From VBAU01 sp036005185 (lineage in GTDB: Bacteria > Bacteroidota > Bacteroidia > Chitinophagales > Chitinophagaceae), in contig DASYQS010000050.1 of NCBI GenBank assembly GCA_036005185.1, forward strand, positions 74,066-138,065: a DNA stretch of 64,000 bases, read 5' to 3'. Each line of letters starts with the position of its first letter. The first letter of the stretch is position 1. The notes below the pieces were generated by a model, which worked only from the letters and a program-made list of their open reading frames with translations, ran no database searches and was not told the origin of the DNA. Shown here in pieces: positions 37,626 through 46,701 of this stretch. Position numbers and translations under genes: made by a program.

Positions 37626-37771
37626 AAAATTCCAAATCTTAAAAACCAAGCTCCAAATCTAAAGAACCAAGTTCTAAATAAATTTCAAGCACCAAAAACA
37701 AAATGATTTTTATTTTTTTATTTTTATTTTATTTGAGATTTGGAATTTGGTTCTTGGAATTTGTTTCTTGT
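37626..37771. repeat. AT-rich inverted repeat (CCAAATC/GATTTGG family) inside the alginate operon
   Basis: Left arm ~37626-37690 carries repeated CCAAATCT, AACCAAG and CAAGTTCTAAAT units. Right arm ~37731-37771 carries their complements (AGATTTGGAATTTGGTTCTT...), around a T-rich centre. The right arm runs through the kdgF stop codon, so the last ~13 residues of that protein are encoded by repeat sequence. It resembles low-complexity intergenic repeats common in this phylum; it could be a transcript-stability hairpin. Confidence 0.6.
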
Positions 37772-38103
37772 TTTATGAAATCTTCCCTCATAGGACTGAA
37801 GACATCGATCAAAACTCCTTTTTCAAGACATACAGCACCGTGAATGATGTGCGGCGGTATATAAAAAGCGTCCCCCTCTTTAAGGATTTTTTTATCTCCG
37901 TTGATCTGCACCTCAAATGCTCCGCTCTGCACATGAGTAATTTGACTATGCCGGTGCTGATGCAAAGATCCGATACCGCCTTTTTCAAATTCTACTTTCA
38001 CCACCATCAAGTCCTTGTCATAGGCCATGATCTTTCGTTTTACTTTGTCATTTACGACTTCCCAATTTATGCTATCGTTTTCAATAAATACAGTTTGCTC
38101 CAT
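37729..38103 (-). CDS. kdgF: KdgF-like cupin, unsaturated uronate linearisation
   Basis: A 124-residue single-domain cupin. KdgF converts 4,5-unsaturated uronate monomers, made by exolytic lyases, into the linear ketouronate. Metal-site residues are visible in HQHRHSQ and in the later IIHGAV, with GDAFYIPPH between and the family ending VLIDVFSPMREDF. ATG 38103 is used; a TTG three codons upstream is in frame. The C-terminus extends ~13 residues (ending NQIPNLK) beyond the paralogue at 46354-46701, because a repeat overlaps the 3' end. It sits between susD3 (26 bp) and the MFS gene. Confidence 0.85.
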   Translation of the reverse strand: MEQTVFIENDSINWEVVNDKVKRKIMAYDKDLMVVKVEFEKGGIGSLHQHRHSQITHVQSGAFEVQINGDKKILKEGDAFYIPPHIIHGAVCLEKGVLIDVFSPMREDFIKQETNSKNQIPNLK

Positions 38104-38129
38104 ACGATTCAATTGTGTTTTCTGGTTTA

Positions 38130-39545
38130 TTAATAGCCTGGATTTTGTGTGATGGTGCCATGACTTACATCGATTTCACGCTGGGGAATTGGCATCAACA
38201 CCTGGTATGGTTTCATGGTACTGGTTGCACGGTTGATGGCTGGAAAGTGTGCATTCATAATGGCTACTGCGTTTCCCCATCTCAGCAAGTCATACCAACG
38301 ATCATTTTCAAAAGCCAATTCAATTTTTCGCTCACGCATCAGGTCATTCATATAGGAAGCAAGATCCGCATAGTCTGATTTCTTTTTGCGTGTTAATCCT
38401 GCTCCTGCTCTTGCACGAATGCGGTTGATGGGACCAATGATCAAAGCTGAATCTGCATCGCTCATGACTGCCCCCCATGTACCAGTATAAAGATTTGCAT
38501 TGGTTTCTCCCTGCAGCAATATCGCATCAGCCAGCCGTGTAACGATCCAATCATTTCCTGCATCCCTGTCGGCGGCAGTAGGATCCTGGAATTTTCCAAC
38601 AAATACATTGCTTCCGCTGCCAGTAACTGAAGTTTTTTTCCTTACTGAATCTGCCGTCACATATAAGCTCATGAAATCAGTATTCGGTTTAATTCCCTTG
38701 ACTGTTCCGCGACTGGAAAAATCATAAGTGAAAGCTTGCCCTTCGCCATTGGCTCCCGCTTTGTATCGAACAGCATAGATGATTTCCTTGTTCATTTCGT
38801 TTGTCAAAGAAAAAACATCGGCATAGTTGGAAAGCAATTGATAGGAAGAAGAGCTAGCCACTGCATCGAGCAAAGGTTTTGCCTGGGCATATTGGCCCAG
38901 TGCCAAATAAACTTTTGCCAGCAATGTTTTTGCTGCCCCCTGTGTTACTCTTCCTGCTTCGGATGAAGACCAGGAAACGGGAAGATCATTAATAGCAGTT
39001 TGCAGATCAGAAACAATCAAATTATATACTTCGGTTTTTGATTTTCTGATGAGCTTGTCATTTTCATCAAAGGGAACGACTTCTTTGATCAAAGGCACAT
39101 CGCCCCACAAACGAACAAGATTAAAATACATGTGCGCCCTGATCAGTTTTGCTTCGCCTTCAAAATATTTTTTCTTAGTAGTATCGGTTACATTGTTGAG
39201 ATATTTAATGACGAGGTTGGAACGCCCTATGGTGTTGTACGATAATTGCCAAAACAGTCTTACAAAGTCGTTAGTAGAAGTTTCGTTAAAATCTTCCAAT
39301 GATCCCCACTCGCCTTCACGGTTTGCGGGTGTAACCATGTCGCTACGCATTTCAGTGAGCTTGTATTCTTCCTGCAACACGGCCTGCAAGCCATCATAAA
39401 TACCAAACACACCGGTTTCAACTTCAGTTGTGTTGCGGAAATAATCCTCTTCAACCAGTCCTGACTCGGGTTTCTTGTCTAGAAATTTTTTGCAAGAAAA
39501 AAGTGCCATGCAAAAAAATGGAAGTGCGAAAATTATTTTTTTCAT
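38130..39545 (-). CDS. SusD/RagB-family lipoprotein of the alginate locus (pair 3)
   Basis: A 471-residue surface lipoprotein (MALFSCKKF, Cys18) paired with the SusC upstream. SusD signatures include GEAKLIRAHMYFNLVRLWGDV followed by PLIKE, GAAKTLLAKVYLALGQYA, and the closing LMRERKIELAFENDRWYDLL ... VLMPIPQREIDVS ... TQNPGY. By position it should capture alginate oligosaccharides at the surface. It follows susC3 by 20 bp and precedes kdgF by 26 bp. Confidence 0.92.
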   Translation of the reverse strand: MKKIIFALPFFCMALFSCKKFLDKKPESGLVEEDYFRNTTEVETGVFGIYDGLQAVLQEEYKLTEMRSDMVTPANREGEWGSLEDFNETSTNDFVRLFWQLSYNTIGRSNLVIKYLNNVTDTTKKKYFEGEAKLIRAHMYFNLVRLWGDVPLIKEVVPFDENDKLIRKSKTEVYNLIVSDLQTAINDLPVSWSSSEAGRVTQGAAKTLLAKVYLALGQYAQAKPLLDAVASSSSYQLLSNYADVFSLTNEMNKEIIYAVRYKAGANGEGQAFTYDFSSRGTVKGIKPNTDFMSLYVTADSVRKKTSVTGSGSNVFVGKFQDPTAADRDAGNDWIVTRLADAILLQGETNANLYTGTWGAVMSDADSALIIGPINRIRARAGAGLTRKKKSDYADLASYMNDLMRERKIELAFENDRWYDLLRWGNAVAIMNAHFPAINRATSTMKPYQVLMPIPQREIDVSHGTITQNPGY

Positions 39546-39565
39546 AACTGAATTTTTAAAATTTT

Positions 39566-42500
39566 TTAGAATCCAAGATTTAACCCAAAAGCAATAGTGC
39601 GGGTTACCGGCGCTGCACCACGCTGGTAGCCTTTCTTAAGCGGGTCAGTTTCAAATTCATTAATGCCTTCGGGATTCAAGCTGGAATAATTGCCGGCAAA
39701 CTTGTACCAAAGATTATTTGCAGTTGCATAAAACCGGAGGTTGCTCACATGCAAGCGATTCAAAATTTTCTTAGGCAAGTTGTAGCCAATATTCACGCTG
39801 CGTAAAGCAATAAAAGAAGCGTCCTGCACATTGTAGCTGCTTTCTGTTTTAAATCGTGTTGTTGCCTGTAGGGCAGGAGAGTATTTTAAATAGGCATTTA
39901 CTCCCGTGCTGTTGAATTGTGTCTCGTAATAGTTGGGGTCCACATTATACACTTCGGCTCCCCGCGAGCCTTGTAAAATAAAGCTGGCATCAAAATCTTT
40001 GTAGCGAAATGTTTGCGTCATTCCCCAGGTGAAATCAGGATAGGGACTTCCCAGTGTTGTTCTGTCTTTTGAATCAATCACACCATCATCATTGATGTCT
40101 TTTGCAAAAGTTCTTTCTGCAGCAACACCAATAGGCCAATAATTACTGCCGCTAAGGCTTACTGCGCTATCCACCACATAACCATAGAACTGAACAAGAG
40201 GTTGTCCAACTCTTGCGAGGAAGAAATTATTTCGTTTGGGGTCGCCGTTCGAAATGAGTTCTGTATTACCGCCAAAATCGATCAGCTTGTTGCGGTTGTG
40301 GCTGCCAACGACTGTTGTTGACCATTTGAAGTTTTTGTTATCGACGATCTTTCCTGTTACCTCCAGTTCAAATCCTGTATTTTTTACCTTGCCCAGGTTG
40401 ATGTAATAACCATCGACTCCGGTAACATAAGGAATAGGAAGATATAATAACAGTTTGTCGGTGGTTGCATTATATCCATCAAGCGTAATAGACAAACGAT
40501 TTTCCCACAAGCTCGCATCAATACCGCCATTAAATGAAAATGTTCTTTCCCATCCCAAATTGTTGTTGCTGTATAAACTCGATACAAAACCGGGAGAAGG
40601 ATTATCACCAAGAACCGCATTCACCGGAGTTACGTTGGCAAAATATCGATAGTTACCAATGTTGTTATTGCCCGTAGCACCATAACTGGCGCGAAGCTTC
40701 AATTCATTTATCCATTGGCTGTTTTGTAAAAATGATTCTTGTGAAATGCGCCAGGCTGCTGAAGCAGATGGAAACCATCCCCAGCGATTATCAGGACCAA
40801 AACGAGAGCTGCCATCCCAGCGTGAAGCAACTGATAATAGATATTTGTCTTTATAACCGTAATTCACCCGGAACAAAGCCGACACCAAATTATTTGTTTC
40901 TTCAGTTGTTGAAGCGGCTATAATGGTTCCTGCATTCAGCGTTTTAATTTCATCCGTTGCAAAATTGTTGGCCTGGATATCTGAACGTTTTCCTTTTGTT
41001 GTTTGCGCAGTGAAACCTGCAATCGCATCGATGTCATGAACAGTAAAATGCTTTTTATAGATCAGCAGGTTTTCGGAAAGAAGATCCATGATGCCCGTCT
41101 TTGTATTTTGTCCAAACGTATTCGCCCTGGCCTGTGCAGCAGTAGTTTGCGGATTTAAAATATCCACTCTGGCCCAAGATGCACGGTAAAGTTCTCTTTC
41201 ACGCTGACTGGTAAAAAAACCCAGCGAAGTTTTAAATGATAAACTTTTAGTGAAATCATATTTCAGAAAAGTATTGGCTATTGTTCTGAATTCATACAAT
41301 TTGCTGTCTGTTCCCATGATCTGGGTATAACCATTATTGTCGCTGCTGGCAGATAAGCTTGGAAAACCAAATGCAGCGTACATGGGATTTCTTGCCGGGT
41401 CAAAATCACGCTGATGCACATAAGACCCGACCGGCTTGCCTGTGTATTTTACTACCGTATCATTTGCGTACAGGGGCATCCATTGAGCGATGGTTCTTAT
41501 GGCATCATGAATTTTCAATGGAAGGTCGCTAGTAACGGAATAAGTAGGAGAGATATCAATTCCTATTTCAAATTTTGGACTTGCTTTGATGCTGAAGTTT
41601 GCCCGGAGATTGTAGCGCTGATAATTATTTTTGATCACTACGCCTTTGTCTAGTGAAACACCGCCGGAAAGAAAATACTTGACTGTATTAGTGCCGCCGG
41701 CAACATTTGCAGAAAAATTATTTATACTTCCCTGGCGAAATATGATATCCTGTGGATATGTATTGGCATTAAATTTCTCCGCTGTCAGAATTTGAGTTGA
41801 GAGCGGCGCACCCTTTGTATCTTTTTGTACAAAATCGATCCATTCATCCAGGTTGTACAAATCCAAACGGCGATAGGTGTTTTTAATCCCGGTATATAAA
41901 TTGAAATTGATTTTTGTTTTTCCTGAACGACCCATTTTTGTTGTGATCAGGATAACGCCATTACCGCCGCGTGAGCCATAAATGGCCGCCGATGCAGCAT
42001 CTTTCAGCACTTCAATGCTTTCTATATCGTTCATGTCAACAGTTGACAGATCTGTTGGAACAGGGTAACCATCCACCACGATCAAAGGATTGGTAGTAGC
42101 GCTGATAGATGTTGCTCCGCGAATTTGGATGGTAGGAGCGGCACCTGCCTGTGCATCTGTTGTAATAATGTTTACACCAGCTAATTTCCCCTGCAATGCA
42201 ATGTCGGCTCTTGATACCGGGATTTGATCCAGGTTATCGTTGCGCACTTTAGAAACTGATCCTGTAAGAGAGGATTTCTTCACTGTGCCATAACCAATCA
42301 CTACAACCTCCTCCATTGCCTTGAGATCCCTGGTTAATGTGATAACAAGATTTTCGCCGTTATCAACCGTCACTTCATTTTCTTTATATCCAACCATTGT
42401 AACTACTAGCACATTATTCGGCGCAGCTTCCAATTTGAAGCGCCCATTTGCATCGGTTTTAGTAGTTATTTTTTTGGCCTTAACGGAAATTGTTACATCT

Positions 42501-42616
42501 GCAAGCGGCGTCGCATTTTCATCCATCACAGTGCCGCTAACAGAAATATTTTTTTGTGCCAAAAGAGTTGCTGCACAAAACAGGCAGCTCAAAAGCAAAA
42601 GCAATCGATGTCTCAT
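39566..42616 (-). CDS. SusC-family transporter of the alginate locus (pair 3)
   Basis: A 1016-residue TonB-dependent porin with a signal peptide (CAATLLAQ, ~1-20), a carboxypeptidase-regulatory-like domain (VSGTVMDENATPLADVTISV), a plug (VVIGYGTVKKSSLTGSV, IVVDGYPVPTDL, AIYGSRGGNGVILITTKMG) and a barrel ending AFGLNLGF. In this locus it should import alginate oligomers released by the PL6 enzyme. It starts 137 bp downstream of the PL6 gene on the minus strand; that gap holds a repeat-palindrome-repeat element, so it may have a secondary regulatory site. It is 1016 residues long, against 1041 and 1071 for the other two SusC proteins. Confidence 0.93.
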   Translation of the reverse strand: MRHRLLLLLSCLFCAATLLAQKNISVSGTVMDENATPLADVTISVKAKKITTKTDANGRFKLEAAPNNVLVVTMVGYKENEVTVDNGENLVITLTRDLKAMEEVVVIGYGTVKKSSLTGSVSKVRNDNLDQIPVSRADIALQGKLAGVNIITTDAQAGAAPTIQIRGATSISATTNPLIVVDGYPVPTDLSTVDMNDIESIEVLKDAASAAIYGSRGGNGVILITTKMGRSGKTKINFNLYTGIKNTYRRLDLYNLDEWIDFVQKDTKGAPLSTQILTAEKFNANTYPQDIIFRQGSINNFSANVAGGTNTVKYFLSGGVSLDKGVVIKNNYQRYNLRANFSIKASPKFEIGIDISPTYSVTSDLPLKIHDAIRTIAQWMPLYANDTVVKYTGKPVGSYVHQRDFDPARNPMYAAFGFPSLSASSDNNGYTQIMGTDSKLYEFRTIANTFLKYDFTKSLSFKTSLGFFTSQRERELYRASWARVDILNPQTTAAQARANTFGQNTKTGIMDLLSENLLIYKKHFTVHDIDAIAGFTAQTTKGKRSDIQANNFATDEIKTLNAGTIIAASTTEETNNLVSALFRVNYGYKDKYLLSVASRWDGSSRFGPDNRWGWFPSASAAWRISQESFLQNSQWINELKLRASYGATGNNNIGNYRYFANVTPVNAVLGDNPSPGFVSSLYSNNNLGWERTFSFNGGIDASLWENRLSITLDGYNATTDKLLLYLPIPYVTGVDGYYINLGKVKNTGFELEVTGKIVDNKNFKWSTTVVGSHNRNKLIDFGGNTELISNGDPKRNNFFLARVGQPLVQFYGYVVDSAVSLSGSNYWPIGVAAERTFAKDINDDGVIDSKDRTTLGSPYPDFTWGMTQTFRYKDFDASFILQGSRGAEVYNVDPNYYETQFNSTGVNAYLKYSPALQATTRFKTESSYNVQDASFIALRSVNIGYNLPKKILNRLHVSNLRFYATANNLWYKFAGNYSSLNPEGINEFETDPLKKGYQRGAAPVTRTIAFGLNLGF

Positions 42617-42683
42617 AGCATTATTTTATTATTAGAGAATTTATTTTATAGAACTTGAAACTGTTATAGCTTTTGTCAGCAAG

Positions 42684-42716
42684 TAAACAGGGCAGATTTA
42701 AAATCTATAAACAGGG
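42684..42716. promoter_or_regulatory. Repeat-palindrome-repeat element upstream of susC3
   Basis: Two copies of TAAACAGGG (42684-42692 and 42708-42716) flank a perfect 13-bp palindrome AGATTTAAAATCT (42694-42706), 68 bp before the susC3 start on the minus strand. The symmetry suggests a regulator site or a processing site between the PL6 gene and susC3. No known factor is assigned. Confidence 0.4.
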
Positions 42717-42753
42717 TCCAATCAAAAAAGAAATCGATTTTCATGAGTTCCAT

Positions 42754-45120
42754 CTACTCTTTTAAACTTCCATTTTGATAAAGAGCGCCAAGATCTTTTT
42801 TATCCGTTCCTTTTTGTTTCAAAGGAGAATATGAAGCCAAGCTAAAATCCAAAGCCTCTTCATTGAAAAATTTTACCGGAAGATTTTCCAATTTTCCCTT
42901 TACAACATTGTTATAGAATGATTGGATTTTACCCGAATTGAATAAGTTGGTATTGCTTATTAGGTTTTTTGTCCATCCGAAGTCTTCGTACCACACGGCG
43001 CGACCGCTTTTACCACTATTATTGAATAAGCAGTTAGTTGTGGTTGAAAATTGTACGCCATAGAGGCGAACAGCATAACCCAATTCAGTATTTCCTACGT
43101 TGTTAAATGTGCAATGATCAATGGTTACAAAAGGTCCCGTTGTGCTTTCATCATTGCCGCCTCTGTAAATATCAATGGCGCCCATCAAGATTTTGTTGAA
43201 AACACAGTTTTTAAATATAATATTCTCAGCATTGTAATAGCCCTTATCTTCTTTTTCAGCAGCAATGCTGATCACTTCACCGGTGATATCATGGAAAAGG
43301 CAATTAGTAAAAACAATACTGTCAGCAAAACTGCCGGCAAAAGCTCTGAAAGCATGTTTGCGGCCATCAGTAAGATTTAAAAAACTGCAACCATCAACAA
43401 ATAATTTATAATGCTCAATGGTGGGCTGCTTGCTGGTGCGAATAAAACTTTCGGCAATTCCATTTTTTGAAATGCCAATGAAGCGAATGTTCGATAAATA
43501 AAGCGAACCGCCATTTTCTATGCTGAAAAAGGAAAAGCCACCTCTTTCACCTTCAAATTCAATCGACGTTCCCTTTTCAGCGGTAAAATAAAGCGGAAAG
43601 CGAATGTCAATTGTTTTTGATAAATAATAAGCTCCGTTGTTACTTAATACAATTGTGTCGCAGGGTTTTGCTTTTAAGGCAACTTCGTATAATGTGTTAC
43701 TTCCCGGAGTGGAATAAATTTTCGAGCCCTTTCGTTCTTCTTCTTTATGAAAATCCTCTTTGTTCAGCCAATCAGGGCCTGTGTTATTATCTTCTAAAAT
43801 AATTTTTTTGTTGTCAAAAAGCCCTTGAACCGTTACCGAAAATTTCGGAAGGCCTTTAAGAGATGGATAATGATCAGCACTCAGTTGCAGCGACACTTGG
43901 GTCTGTGTGTGAGCTTGTGGATAATTGCTATAATTTTCTTTAAAGCTGATTCCTGAAATATCATCATATTCATGAAAGATCTTGATGTTTTTTGAAGTGT
44001 AAAAAATATTACCTGCCAGCAAAACATTTTTTGGCGTTGCGGTTCTTTCAAAATCTTTACCTGCACATAGTTCAATATTATCGCAATCGATAAAATGATT
44101 GCCGGCAATTACCACATCTCGCACGGGGTCATAACGATTGATGGGTGAGTTGGGAACGCCATTCATAATCGTTAAGGCAGAGCGAAACCGCTCACCTTTT
44201 AAGTGGTAGAAATAATTATTGAGGATTTTGTGCCCGGCATTGATTACCCGAACGCCACCGGTTAAAGGCTTGTCATTACCGATGAACCGATTGGTTTCAA
44301 TTAAATTTCGATTGCCATGGCGAAGTACAACACTGCCTTCGCATTCCCAGAAGGTATTGGCGCGGATGACATTGTCACATGATTTTATAGAAATTATTTC
44401 CACTTCACCATTGCAGCGGTCGAAAAAATTATTTTCAATGATCGTTTGGGAAGAAGTGCGGGAAAAAGTAGAATTGCCAATGCGCATGGTTTCACCACCA
44501 TTTGCTCCCATCCGCTCACGCGGACCGAAATAATTATGATCGATTTGGTGGAAGTTCTGCTGATTCAATTCATCATTGAGCTCCACCACTAGTGTTGGCC
44601 CCAGGTTTTTCTTATCAGAAAGATAATTATGATCAAAGCGATTATTTCTTCCATACAACACCACCCAATTATTTTCTTTCATTCTGCTGGATGGATTATA
44701 ATTGAAGATGGCGCAATTACTCACCCGGCAATGGCTGGCCAAGTGTGTTGCATCAGTTCTGAAACAGATCACATCATCATCTGCCGAGCCATTGGTAAAA
44801 AAGAGACCAAAAATATCTATATAATTCCCCCCAAGTTTGAGAAAGGAATTCTCGCTCAGCAAAACTTTTCCATCCTGTTCAGCCCTGATGGTTATGTGTT
44901 TTTCTTCTGTTCCGGAAGTTTTGAAAATGAGTGAAGCATTCTTCCAAACGCCATTTAATAATGTGAGTGTATCCCCCGGTAAAAGCTGTGGAGCAATTTT
45001 TTCAACCTCACTATAAGTTGCGGCTCTGTATTCTTTGGCCCGGGTAACTTGTAAACAAAGCAACAACGCAGGCAGTAGAAAAAATATTTTCTGATTTTTA
45101 TGGCAAACAATTTCTTGCAT
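42754..45120 (-). CDS. Two-domain PL6 alginate lyase
   Basis: A 788-residue secreted protein with the AlyGC-like layout: signal peptide (~1-28), a catalytic PL6 right-handed beta-helix (~30-400), and a second beta-helix domain (~470-785) ending ALYQNGSLKE. The catalytic Lys246 (EIISIKSC) and Arg267 (VVLRHGN) are 21 residues apart, the same spacing as AlyGC Lys220/Arg241. NGGETMRIG and the metal-site region are also typical. It cleaves alginate by beta-elimination, probably outside the cell or in the periplasm. It is the first gene of the minus-strand alginate operon, divergent from the LacI gene, with its promoter at 45155-45184. Confidence 0.92.
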   Translation of the reverse strand: MQEIVCHKNQKIFFLLPALLLCLQVTRAKEYRAATYSEVEKIAPQLLPGDTLTLLNGVWKNASLIFKTSGTEEKHITIRAEQDGKVLLSENSFLKLGGNYIDIFGLFFTNGSADDDVICFRTDATHLASHCRVSNCAIFNYNPSSRMKENNWVVLYGRNNRFDHNYLSDKKNLGPTLVVELNDELNQQNFHQIDHNYFGPRERMGANGGETMRIGNSTFSRTSSQTIIENNFFDRCNGEVEIISIKSCDNVIRANTFWECEGSVVLRHGNRNLIETNRFIGNDKPLTGGVRVINAGHKILNNYFYHLKGERFRSALTIMNGVPNSPINRYDPVRDVVIAGNHFIDCDNIELCAGKDFERTATPKNVLLAGNIFYTSKNIKIFHEYDDISGISFKENYSNYPQAHTQTQVSLQLSADHYPSLKGLPKFSVTVQGLFDNKKIILEDNNTGPDWLNKEDFHKEEERKGSKIYSTPGSNTLYEVALKAKPCDTIVLSNNGAYYLSKTIDIRFPLYFTAEKGTSIEFEGERGGFSFFSIENGGSLYLSNIRFIGISKNGIAESFIRTSKQPTIEHYKLFVDGCSFLNLTDGRKHAFRAFAGSFADSIVFTNCLFHDITGEVISIAAEKEDKGYYNAENIIFKNCVFNKILMGAIDIYRGGNDESTTGPFVTIDHCTFNNVGNTELGYAVRLYGVQFSTTTNCLFNNSGKSGRAVWYEDFGWTKNLISNTNLFNSGKIQSFYNNVVKGKLENLPVKFFNEEALDFSLASYSPLKQKGTDKKDLGALYQNGSLKE

Positions 45121-45154
45121 CGTAAAAAGGGATCAAATGTTGATGACTCCGTTA

Positions 45155-45184
45155 CAATTCTAGACACAATAAATGGAAGAACAA
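45155..45184 (-). promoter_or_regulatory. Bacteroidota-type promoter of the PL6-susCD-kdgF operon
   Basis: On the minus strand TTG (45184-45182), a 19-bp spacer and TAGAATTG (45162-45155) fit the phylum consensus TTG-N19-TAnnTTTG with one mismatch. It lies 35 bp before the PL6 start codon. Confidence 0.55.
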
Positions 45185-45195
45185 GAATAATTGGC

Positions 45196-45219
45196 GGGAA
45201 CGTTACCGCAACCGTTCCC
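45196..45219. promoter_or_regulatory. Candidate LacI-family operator 1
   Basis: A 24-bp imperfect dyad with perfect 7-bp outer arms GGGAACG / CGTTCCC and a centre rich in ACCGCAACC, similar in style to CG-centred operators of the LacI/GalR family. It lies just upstream of the -33 element of the PL6 operon and next to the regulator gene. Confidence 0.5.
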
Positions 45220-45233
45220 GGGAAGCTTCCCGG
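45218..45233. promoter_or_regulatory. Candidate operator 2 (perfect 16-bp palindrome)
   Basis: CCGGGAAGCTTCCCGG is a perfect palindrome that abuts operator candidate 1 and ends immediately before TAAATTTG (45234-45241), a perfect TAnnTTTG -7 element facing lacI. Binding here would cover the -33 region of the regulator's own promoter, so autoregulation is likely. Confidence 0.5.
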
Positions 45234-45241
45234 TAAATTTG
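45234..45241 (+). promoter_or_regulatory. -7 element of the lacI-type gene
   Basis: TAAATTTG matches TAnnTTTG exactly and lies 33 bp before the ATG at 45275. The expected -33 TTG at 45212-45214 is CCG instead, within the operator dyad, so this promoter may be weak or regulator-dependent. Confidence 0.4.
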
Positions 45242-45274
45242 TAGCTTCATTGCTCCAAAAACTTGGATTCAAAA

Positions 45275-46288
45275 ATGGATAAACTGGCCACCATTAAAGA
45301 CATTGCCAAAACATTAAAAATTTCTACTTCGACAGTCTCAAGAGCATTGCGCGGACAACCCGATGTGAGTGTCGAAACAAAAAAGGCCGTGTTATCACTG
45401 GCAAAGGAGCTAGATTATCAACCAAACAAAGCAGCGCTTAGCTTATTGAAGAAACATACTCAAACTATTGGTGTGCTGGTCCCCAATCTCGATTATTTTT
45501 TTGCTACGGCCATAAAAGGAATTGATGAAGTAGCGATGGAAGCTGGTTATACAGTCATGGTGTGTCAATCCAATGAGTCTTTTGACAGGGAGTTGATCAA
45601 CACAAAACGGTTATTGGAGAGCCAGGTGGATGGTTTTATCATTTCCATATCCAGTGAAACAAAATCATTTGATCATTTCAAACGCCTTACTGATCGCCAT
45701 ATTCCTGTTGTGTTTTTCGACCGCACCAGCTCCGATATTATTTCTTCAAAAGTATTATTGGATAACGAAGATGGTGGCCACCAGGCAACAGAGCATTTGA
45801 TTGAACAAGGCTGTAAGAGAATTGCATTTTTAGGCGGACCGAAAAATTTGTCAATAAGCAATAAACGCAAACAAGGTTATGAAAATGCATTGACGGATCA
45901 CCGAATAAAAAAAGAAAAGAACCTGATTGTGCATTGCAATTTTAGCCGGGAGGCAGCTTATTTCTCCATTCAAAAAATTTTAAAAAATAAAAAAAGACCT
46001 GACGGCATTTTTGCAGTGAGCGATCGACTTGCCATTGGCGCCATGCTCGCTATTAAAGAAGCGGGTTTGTCCATGCCCGATGACATTGCTCTGGTTGGTT
46101 TTAACAATGAACCTATTGTTGACCTGCTGAACCCTGGTATTTCCAGCATAGATCAGCCTGCATTTAAAATGGGAAAGCTTAGTGCACAAACGTTTTTTGA
46201 CCTGTTAAAAAATCAGGATGCAAATATTTCACGCGAAATAATTCTGAAACCCAAATTGATCGTGAGGGAGTCATCTAAAAGAAAATAA
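45275..46288 (+). CDS. LacI/GalR-family transcriptional regulator
   Basis: A 337-residue regulator with an N-terminal helix-turn-helix (ATIKDIAKTLKISTSTVSRA, ~5-24), a hinge (YQPNKAALSLLKK) and a periplasmic-binding-protein-like effector domain (TIGVLVPNLDYFFATAIKGI, then PDGIFAVSDRLAIGAMLAIK, then DIALVGFNNEPIVDLLNPGI). ATG 45275 is preferred; an in-frame TTG at 45263 precedes it. It is divergent from the PL6 operon and convergent with the PL17-kdgF2 unit, so it probably controls alginate use, sensing a breakdown product. Two palindromes lie between the two opposed promoters. Confidence 0.92.
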   Translation: MDKLATIKDIAKTLKISTSTVSRALRGQPDVSVETKKAVLSLAKELDYQPNKAALSLLKKHTQTIGVLVPNLDYFFATAIKGIDEVAMEAGYTVMVCQSNESFDRELINTKRLLESQVDGFIISISSETKSFDHFKRLTDRHIPVVFFDRTSSDIISSKVLLDNEDGGHQATEHLIEQGCKRIAFLGGPKNLSISNKRKQGYENALTDHRIKKEKNLIVHCNFSREAAYFSIQKILKNKKRPDGIFAVSDRLAIGAMLAIKEAGLSMPDDIALVGFNNEPIVDLLNPGISSIDQPAFKMGKLSAQTFFDLLKNQDANISREIILKPKLIVRESSKRK

Positions 46289-46353
46289 TCATCAAGCCTT
46301 TCATGATCGTTTTATTATTTTAAGAGTAAAGCAACCAAAAATTTTTATAAGGA

Positions 46354-46701
46354 TCATTTCAAAAAATCTTCACGCCGCGGACTGAATACATCGATTAATA
46401 TTCCCGGCTCCATGCAGATACACCCGTGTATAACGTGTGGAGGCACATAATAGCCATCTCCGGCTTTTAATATTTTGGTTTCATCTCCTATTGTTAGCTT
46501 GAACATCCCGCTTTCAACATAGCTTACCTGCGAATGGTAATGTTCATGCAAAGCGCCTATGGCATCTTTTTCAAATTTTATTTTTACCAGCATGATCTTC
46601 TCATTATAGCCATACACTTGCCGTTTTATGCCAGGCGCCGCTTGTTCCCACGGAATTTCTTCGGTTACCTGAAAAATATTGCTTTGAAGTTTGGTGTTCA
46701 T
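46354..46701 (-). CDS. kdgF: KdgF-like cupin, second copy
   Basis: A 115-residue cupin paralogous to 37729-38103. Metal-site histidines appear in HEHYHSQ and VIHGCI, with GDGYYVPPH and the ending ILIDVFSPRREDFLK. It should linearise unsaturated uronate monomers. Its ATG overlaps the TGA of the PL17 gene (ATGA, 46698-46701), so its translation is coupled to the exolytic lyase that makes its substrate. Its tail (REDFLK-stop) shows the normal family end and confirms that the other copy is extended. Confidence 0.86.
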   Translation of the reverse strand: MNTKLQSNIFQVTEEIPWEQAAPGIKRQVYGYNEKIMLVKIKFEKDAIGALHEHYHSQVSYVESGMFKLTIGDETKILKAGDGYYVPPHVIHGCICMEPGILIDVFSPRREDFLK

